This document shows positions 56,701-64,000 of a stretch of 64,000 nt of DNA, piece after piece (position 1 is the first letter of the stretch; each line of letters begins with the position of its first letter). Origin of the DNA: Diphasiastrum complanatum (taxonomy: Eukaryota > Streptophyta > Lycopodiopsida > Lycopodiales > Lycopodiaceae). Under the pieces are notes generated by a model that was given only the letters and a program-made list of their open reading frames with translations, searched no databases and was not told the origin of the DNA. The stretch lies in NCBI GenBank assembly GCA_029204225.1, contig MU832252.1:1-64000 (forward strand), read 5' to 3'. Made by a program: the position numbers and the translations under genes.

Positions 56701-57495
56701 CTGGATTGGTATGTCCCAAGCTTTGTCCGCCACTTGCAACAGCTACTGGAGTTTTGGTCCGTTATTCACCTGCTGGAGAGTGAGATCGGTCATCATATAA
56801 CCGAGCAGGGTGGAGGGTTGCTTGTTCTTAATACACTCATGAAGGTAGTTTGAGACAAATTGGGTCCAATCATATAGATTCTAGCCGTGCAGTCGTGAAT
56901 CTACCATCATGTGGAATAGGGACATCGGAACTCGCAGGATCTTGGTTCTGGAAGACTATGTGTACTTTGTCAAGTAAGCACAAGCAGTATTCAGAGCTGG
57001 ATCATTTATGGCCTCATACCGATACCCATCCTTGTTCTTTCAACAGATGGATCTATAAATTTGAAATATGCTGTCTGTTTGATCTTCTACAATGTTTTGG
57101 TGACTGGATTCGGTCCTCGAGGGAATTTGAAAGTGTGGAAGTCTACTACAGAAAGATAGACATTATACTCATAGTTCTTGACTGGAGGAATAATAAACTG
57201 GCATGACCTTGCAGTGGTGTTATAGGATGCATAGGCCATGTGCAGTAGGTAACGACTCTGGTAACTAGTCAAGACAGGGACCTGGAATTCAATCTGAGTT
57301 AGAAACTGGTGTGCCTGCTGGTACCAGGTTGTCGTTTCTTGAATATCGAGTTGTCCCATCTGGATGTCAATCTTATTGGCATCGGGGTCATCAGAACCAG
57401 AAGACTGGTGGGAAAACATGATGAAAATCTGCAAAAAATGCTCTTAGAAAATTGGACTTGGCTAAGATTTGTAGCAAAGTTTAGAGGAGGTTCGG
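56700..57495 (-). pseudogene. Unrecognised minus-strand ORF, possibly retroelement gag
   Basis: A minus-strand frame at 57434-57087 (115 aa) encodes MGQLDIQETTTWYQQAHQFL and ...FHTFKFPRGPNP residues without a motif I can name. Coding-like text continues across stops to about 56700 (GYMMTDLTLQQVN). It lies just downstream of a minus-strand LTR-like block, which suggests gag or a capsid-like protein of a retroelement. No zinc knuckle is visible. Confidence 0.35.
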
Positions 57496-57499
57496 TGTG

Positions 57500-58135
57500 A
57501 AGGATTTCAGATCATTCAAAATTGAATCCATGTCCCTGATCTTTGGTTACAATAAGGAGCAAACCAACAATCCTGCCAATGTAAAAAAATCAGCATGTAC
57601 ATACAAAATGAGATGCAAACTCTAAGAGATATTGATCAAACATGAACCAAAACATAGAATATAGTTGATTTCCGTACAATTATAGTACCCTACTATATTT
57701 CACACGTGTGAAACAAAAAATAACAAAATATGAGCATTCTACACACAAGATTGCAAGATATCATCAAGAGAGTGCACCAATGAGTAGTAGAACCCAAAGA
57801 GAACCATGTATAATGATGAAATGAGAGAGAGAAGAGAGAAGATGTGTCTCTCCACAAGTTACACCCTTTTATAACAGGTCCAAACCCTATTTAGCCACTT
57901 GGCTTTCTCTCCAAAATGTAAACCATACTATTTTTGGGACTAGATTCAATGTACCCAAAGTTCAAATTTGAATCTCTCTCAAACTCGACTACCAACTTTT
58001 CCAAACTTTCAAAAAGTGTTTATTGAATGTATTTTAAAATAATATAACTTCAAAAAGTTTGTCTCTAAGTCTAAAATGAGTTTTGGCCTCATATTGACAA
58101 TTTACCAAAATATGACTAAACTAGACTAAACTAGT
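57500..58135 (-). repeat. LTR-like block, inverted relative to 59490-60113
   Basis: Reverse-complemented, it aligns with 59490-60113 throughout: 'atatgaggccaaaact..ttttagacttagag', 'gggtacattgaatctag', 'ggtttggacctgttataaaa', 'ccacacgtgtgaaa' and 'catgctgatttttt...cattgg'. Edges are approximate. Its inner end lacks a primer-binding site. Confidence 0.75.
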
Positions 58136-58161
58136 TGAAATCTCTCACATTCGGTTCGGTC

Positions 58162-58340
58162 GAGACTGTGACGGGGTGACTCAGTCGAGATGGGATTGAA
58201 AAACCGTCGGTTGAGATGAGACTGGAAAATCGTCGGTTGAGATGGTGTCTAGGAGGCTCGGTCGAGAAGGTGATGGAGAACCGTCGGTTGAGATGGTGAT
58301 GGAGAACCGTCGGTCGAGATGGTGGTGGAAGGCTCGGTCC
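58162..58340 (-). repeat. 25-26-bp minisatellite, seven units
   Basis: Units of the form 'gagatggtgatggagaaccgtcggt(t/c)' begin at 58162, 58187, 58213, 58239, 58264, 58290 and 58316. They are imperfect. Frames through them on the minus strand encode RFSITISTDGSP-like repeats but are probably not real coding sequence. Confidence 0.85.
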
Positions 58341-58559
58341 AAAGCAGACACGTGGCAATGATAGGAATAATGGCGCTTGGATGAAAAACGAAAGGATGAG
58401 CACTTGGCTGAGAATGGAGTAGGTAAGTTAGTGAAGATTGTGGAGTGTAACACAATGGCTAGAAAGAAAGAGGTGGTGGAAAATGGTTGTGGTTCTAAAA
58501 AGGATGTTGTTGGAATGGAAAGTGTGTTACACAATAGTGAAACTAGAGTGTCATGAGTG

Positions 58560-59479
58560 CTCCAGCTGCACTCTCCCTCAACGCTGCTGTGTGCAAAAAG
58601 TTTAGTTTGGACTGCTACTTTAGGAGGGACCCCCTTCATTTCAGTATAATTCCAGGCAAATACATCTCTGTATTTGCGGACTAAGATTTCCAGATCAAGA
58701 AGTTGACCTGGCGTGAGGTGGGCACCGACATGAACAATGCGATCCATGTCCTCATTAGGATCTTTGAGATTTAGCTGTATGGTTTTGGCTGGTCCTTCAA
58801 AGGATTGGGACACTTGTGTAGGTTCATGCTGTGGTTGTGGCAATTGGATGACTACATCATCAAGTGTGAAGTCCTTGAACTTGCTTGGGAGATCAAATGG
58901 AGGTTCCACAAAGTTCTCTGGAATTTTGGGAATCATTTGCGTGGATCTGCTACCAGATGTGGAAGCTTGATCAGAGGGTTTGTCTTTGAAATGTTCAGAA
59001 AATGGCTTGATTGGTTGCTTAAGCTTCTTGAGCATCTGTTTTTGTCGCTCGGTTAATTTTATGTCGATGAGTTGATTTTTTTGGAACTGAGGTTTTTTGG
59101 TTTGTTGGGGAGACGAGCTGGTTGCCTCTTGAATCAATTCTTCGTCTATTGTATCCCAGACTTCGTCTGGATACATGTCCCATTTGTACACCCTGGGTTT
59201 AGGCTTGTAGGTCGTTGTGTTGGGAACTTTGGATGTAAGTTGCATATGAGCGAGAGGCCCTGGCGACTTAATCTCCTTGGGAATAGATTTTGCTGGATAA
59301 CGATTGTCATCTAGATAAAGGAGCACATGTTCGTCAGTCATTACATCATCATTCATCGAAAGAATACCGTCTTCCGAAACATGGGCGGTAGAGACACTAG
59401 GTTCTCTTGGGCACCAAGCTATAGGAATTGGGTCGATCATCATGAGTGGGATGATGGGTGTCTCGTGTGAAAGATTCAA
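58560..59479 (-). pseudogene. Gypsy polyprotein fragment upstream of RT
   Basis: An open minus-strand frame from 59479 encodes a Pro/Gln/Lys-rich linker and then TPGQLLDLEILVRKYRDVFAWNYTEMKGV, the conserved segment just before RT in Ty3/gypsy (Athila/Tat-like) polyproteins. RT itself is absent: after PKVAVQTKLF the frame enters unrelated sequence and the minisatellite. It lies between the two inverted LTR blocks. Confidence 0.7.
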
Positions 59480-59489
59480 CTAGTTTCAT

Positions 59490-60113
59490 CACATTTTGCA
59501 ATATTTCCATATTTGGCATATTGAGGCCAAAACTTGTTTTAGACTTAGAGGTTGAATTTTCAAAGTTCATTAGTCTAGATTTCATTTGAATAAACACTTT
59601 TTTAAAGTGTGGGAAAGATAGAATGCGAGTTTGAGTAGATTCAATTTGAATAAGTTGGGTACATTGAATCTAGACCCAAAATTGGTAGGGTTAGCAGTTT
59701 GGTGGGAAAGCCAAGTGGCCAAATAGGGTTTGGACCTGCTATAAAAGGATGTAACTCATGGAGAGAGTCATCTTATCTCTTATCTATCTCATTTCATGCT
59801 TATACATGGTTCTCTTGGGTTCTACTATCCATTGGTGCACTATCTTGGTGATTGCTTGCAATTCTATGTGTAGAATGATCTATATTTGCTATTTTTGGAT
59901 CCACACGTGTGAAATACAGTATCTTGATGGTTTTGTATGGACAACAACAGTACATAATCATTTCATTCAAGTTTGATCAAGTTCTATTAGTGTTTGCATC
60001 TCAAATTGTGTGTAGATGCTGATTTTTCTACATTGGTAAAATTGGTAGTGTATTTCTCTTTCTAACCAAAGATCATTCAAGTAGATTGGATCTTAAGGAT
60101 TTGAAATCTTTCA
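59490..60113 (+). repeat. 5' LTR of Copia element H2
   Basis: The block ends just before a primer-binding site, includes a TATA-like 'ctataaaagg' (59740-59749), and has an inverted homologue at 57500-58135. The left edge is approximate. Confidence 0.7.
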
Positions 60114-61078
60114 CATGGTATCAGAGCTTGTGTTTCAGGTTATGAAGGAGGAAATCAGATCTATCAATGATTTGGTGAAGATATCAAGTCTAGAGCATGC
60201 TAGAGAGGATTCTACACCAAAATCGGATTTTTTGCTTTTGTGGATTGGATCTTTTGTAGATCAAAACACTAAATAGGTCAATATACTTGTTCAATTCCGT
60301 TTTTTGAATTCACATGCTGGATTTGGCCGATTTTTGGATCATTGGTTCAGCCTAAGTGGTGGCTTATAGATTGCATATCAAATTTTCAGCATTTGCATGT
60401 AGATTTGGAATAGTCAATTTTTTTGTGATTTTGTCAAAACCCTAATTTTGATTGGATCTCTAGATAGTGAGGTTGCTGGACTTTATTTGAGTGTGTTGCA
60501 ATCTTAGGAAGTTGCAAAAGTCATTAGATTGAGGATAGATCATAGGTTGATCAAGATTCCATGATTCAATGTGTTGATTTGCTTGGATAAGTGCTAGAAG
60601 AAAACTTGTGAGATAGTTTCAAATCTTGGTGATTTCTTTTGAAAGCATTTGTTGTTGTTCAAAGGAGTGCTTTGTGCATTGAAACAGGTTGAAAGAGAAG
60701 ATCAGGTCATTGCTACATGGCAACCTCAATTGGAGTCATGTTGGAAGCCAATGATAGGCTTACCTCAAGTAACTATCCATTATGGAAAGTGAGGATGGAG
60801 TCACTTCTTGAGATGAATGATGTTTTGGATATTGTTGTAGGTTTGGAGGAGAGACCAGCAACACAACAAGATCAATTGAGGTATGACAAGAGGGCCAAGA
60901 AGGCTCTACACATGATAAAGATGAATGTTACCAATGAACTTCTCAAGGAAGTTGGTAAGTACACATCATCTTTGGAAGCTTGGAATTCATTGAAGAAGCT
61001 TTATGAATCCAAGTCTACTTCTATATCTCTCTCAAATTCATTGTGGTTTATGGAGAATTGTGCTAGGAAATCAATTTT
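60114..61078 (+). pseudogene. Copia element H2: leader and gag N-terminus, truncated
   Basis: The leader matches that of H1. Gag starts at 60717 (MATSIGVMLEANDRLTSSNY) and carries WKVRMESLLEMNDVLDIVVGLEERP, KMNVTNELLKEVGK and SLKKLYESKST. It ends abruptly at about 61078, where sequence changes to the leader of gypsy element E. The breakpoint is sharp in the homology of both elements. Confidence 0.8.
60116..60130 (+). other. Primer-binding site (initiator tRNA-Met) of element H2
   Basis: TGGTATCAGAGCTTG directly follows the LTR and matches the usual plant retrotransposon primer site for the 3' end of initiator tRNA-Met. Confidence 0.85.
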
Positions 61079-61079
61079 G

Positions 61080-64000
61080 ATGTCTTTTTTGGAGTTAGCA
61101 TGTGTAGCTCAAAACTAGTTATGGATCATAAATTTCCAGCAAGTTAATTCACTTTGAAGCAGTTGAAATTCAGTTTGCATGTTGGATCTTCCCATGTATT
61201 TGGATTCTAGGCTCTTTTGTGGCCAAATTTGGCTTATTTTCCATGATTTTGGCACAAAATGGAGGGTATAACTCAAAATCCAGCAGGTTCAGATTAATTG
61301 GTTGGTTATAACTCTATATATTGGATTGCATGTGGATTTGGAAAACGTTCTTGCCATTAATTTCCAATTGGACATGGTGAAAAAACCTAGAAAGGGCTAA
61401 AATTCATGATTTTTGCTTGTTTTTTTTTTCATGAAATTGGATGGTAGGAGGTTGTTGAACATCAATTGAAGCTGGAAAAAGATGAATCATAGTATTTTGA
61501 AGCTGTCCTAGAAGTTAGAGCCAAGAATTCCAACAATTGGGTTTGTAGGAAGTAAAAAATTGACCAATTTTGGTGAGTCTTGGGGGATGGATTTCTCTAA
61601 ATCCATAAAGAGATCATTCTAAATTTTTTCCAGCATGATTGATATTACTTTTTACCAAAAACTCAAAATTTTTGTTAGGGGATAATTCTGGATTTTTTTT
61701 GGTTAGGGGATCATTTTGGATTTTTTCCAGCATGATTTGTATTCCTTTTTACCTTCCCAACAAGATATCAGACCTTTAAATTGATGGGTAGAGGCTTATG
61801 TTTCAATTCCATCAAGTTAGTAGCAATTTTGACTTCTAGAAACCAAGAATTCATGGTTCTCAGCCCATACTGCTTCATAGGATCTGTATGAAGGCTTTAT
61901 GGAACTCTTAGAGACCATTTAAGACTGTTTGGATCATCACTTTTAGGCTTGGTTGAGTGCTTGCATGTTTTTGGACATATTGGTCTTGAAAAACTGCGCC
62001 CTCCTACAGGTTAATTGGCTGTTCTGAACTCGAATTTGTGAATACTAGGTGGTAGGCTAACGTGGCAAGTGTCTTGTTCACTAGGTCTCCCTGTGTACTG
62101 AGCTTCACAACACCCAATTTGGTGTCCTGTAGCCAAAGATATGATCATCTGAAGTTTTGCAACTTTGTGAGCAAAATTGGTAAATTTTCCAATTGTTGTG
62201 ATTGCATGCATGACAATTTCCTATTTTGAGGTAACGTGCTTGCATGGAATGTCTGCATGTGAATTCTCAGAGTGATTCTGACATGCATGAATAGTTTAGA
62301 TCTATTTTGAGTGGTCATACGCATGTACTCTGACTATTAGATACAAAACTGGATTTTATAGCTGACAATTTCCGTAGAACTGGATTTTTACGTAAAATTC
62401 TGTAATGTAAAAAATCAGTCTAATGGCGTATGTCTTGCATGCCTGAGGGACATTTACAGAGTAAAATTAAGAATCGAACAGTGAATCAAATTTTCGATTT
62501 CGATTGCTTGATAACTATCAGTGATTTTATATGAATTTTTAGAAAACGTAAATTTTTTTTAAAAAAATATAAAGTCCGAAAACTCAAATTTTTTTGTTTT
62601 TTTCCAGTTTTTTTGTAATATCTATGAAATTGACTAAAAATAGTGATTTGACCATACTGGAATCAATTTCAGTCAGTTTTTGGTCAACAATACTTCACTA
62701 TGAGTTAATCTATTATTAACTAAATTTAGTAATTTCCAGGATAGATATATCAAGATGGCCAAAGAAACTTCAAATCAAGCTGCAAATCCAGGTGCGCCAT
62801 CTTATATGGTGATTTGTCAGCAATTGAGTACGACACTCAATGATATGAATAATATCAGCAAATGGAGGTTCTTTTGAATTAAGTCAAATTGATGTCTTCA
62901 TCCAATCTCGATTTTCAACCGGAGGTTTATGCGGGCGAGAAGAAGGTGAAGAAACCTGAGGTCGTCAAGGACTGGCTGGCCAAGTGGAGTAGTTACTTCA
63001 ATTTGCACGGTGATCCTGATGAGAAGAAAATTGAAAGTGTCGTACTGTTTTTACGTGACAAAGCGTCATCGTGGTGGCGAGATTTACCGGTGAAGCCAAC
63101 TACTTGGGATGTGTTTGCGGAAGTTTTCAAGAAAGCTTTCGTAGTTGCTGATGACGTGGACTACTACATGAAGTTCGTGAACTGCAAGATGGGTACAAAG
63201 AGTTTAGACTCTTATATCCAGGAATTCATGGACCTATGGAATAGGGTTCCATCATTCGATGCGAATTTGGCACTTTGGCAGTTTGTCCTAGGTTTGCCTG
63301 CCGACTATCAGAATGAATGCAGGCGAAATGTGCTTCAAAAGCCTCGAGGATGTGTTTCAGATTGTGAAAGCATATAATTCCACAATGGTGGCGTCCAGGA
63401 AGCAGTTTGTGCAAATTCCAACCACTTTGAAAACCAAGAAGGTTAAGAAGCGCGGTCCAAACCAAGCAAAATACTTTGACGAATCAGATCAAGCAGCGTC
63501 GAAACCCAGGAAGCCGAAGAGAAAGAGATTCAAGAAATCTATGTTCCGGAAAAAGGCTAAAAGAGAGAACTTATGTTTTGTCTATAAGAAGCCTGGACAT
63601 ATGATGAAATTTTGTCCAAAAAGAGAAAGTGTCTGCTCACATGATTGAAATCCCAGGAGACAATGGTAAGACTTTGGAATTTAACCGGACTGATTGTGAG
63701 TGTGAATGTCTTTTAGTCACTACTTCTTTCTTGCCTAATGAACTTTTTCGTTTAACTGACACGATTAAAGATAAAGAAGTGAGTATTTTATTGGACAATG
63801 GTTCAACTCATAATTTTATTAATTCTCATCTTGTGTAGAAACTCAGCTTGGAAACTGAAGCCAGCAATCATAGATATAAAGTTTATGTAGCTTCAAGAGT
63901 AGAGTTGGAGACTTGGAACGTAAAAGTATCGAAGCTCCCAGTTTTGATGCAAGGACGCACATAATTAGTTAATTTTCATGTTTTAGACCTAGCTCGTACT
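61080..64000 (+). mobile_element. Gypsy element E (relative of element C), 5'-truncated, runs off right edge
   Basis: From 61080 it matches the reverse complement of element C starting about 205 bp inside C's 5' LTR boundary, so the 5' LTR and primer site are missing. The leader (61080-62754) is followed by gag at 62755: ATG, an early stop near 62877, then an open frame 62889-63377 with WLAKWSSYFNLHGDPDEKK, FLRDKASSWWRDL and MGTKSLDSYIQEFMDLW. The zinc knuckle (63570) reads CFVYKKPGHMMKFC, with its second Cys replaced by Tyr. Protease has ILLDNGSTHNF (Ser of D-S-G replaced by Asn), with stops after it. Pol continues beyond the window. Confidence 0.85.

Overview
This is a window of nuclear DNA from a land plant with a repeat-rich genome. 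The evidence is spliced genes with GT-AG introns, a RAB7 protein of plant (RABG3) type, a plant-type 5S rRNA sequence, LTR retrotransposons primed by initiator tRNA-Met, and many GA/CT microsatellites. A 19.7-kb intron and the mix of transposon families would fit a fern or another non-flowering vascular plant, but the sequence does not settle the lineage.

Two host protein genes are supported. On the minus strand, exons 1-5 of a TMEM33/Pom33-family membrane-protein gene lie at 27254-27087, 7426-7300, 7196-7108, 6894-6769 and 6385-6265. The remaining exons should lie beyond the left edge. On the plus strand, a complete seven-exon RAB7 gene lies at 49335-51195. An isolated 5S rRNA gene or pseudogene lies at 1800-1915 on the minus strand.

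Left region (1-6200): pieces of one LINE family whose 3' ends run into CT microsatellites, the 5S sequence, a short tandem repeat and a hAT-like (BED finger plus DUF659) transposase remnant. TMEM33-like region (6265-27254): intron 1 was enlarged by one primary insertion, minus-strand Ty3/gypsy element A (11256-25716, TSD GTGTT). A second gypsy element B (14764-19263, TSD CACAA) and a non-coding LARD-like element (20197-24999, C5 TSD) later inserted into A. Removing all three leaves an intron of about 5.2 kb.

Middle region (27.7-45.3 kb): a minus-strand non-LTR reverse transcriptase with an N-terminal zinc finger and what looks like a C-terminal CCHC plus restriction-like endonuclease; a decayed gag; a nearly full-length gypsy element C (32725-40451, TSD GAATT) that split a Copia gag; AT-rich repeats and a hairpin; and Copia and gypsy fragments.

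Right region (46.3-64 kb): an internally deleted Copia element with a 177-bp LTR, then RAB7 with a GA-rich leader, then a patchwork of Copia pieces, an inverted LTR pair around a gypsy pol fragment, and a 5'-truncated relative of element C that runs off the right edge.

Almost all transposon reading frames carry stops or frameshifts. Only RAB7 and the visible TMEM33-like exons look intact. All coordinates were read by eye. Splice sites are inferred from frame continuity plus GT/AG signals.
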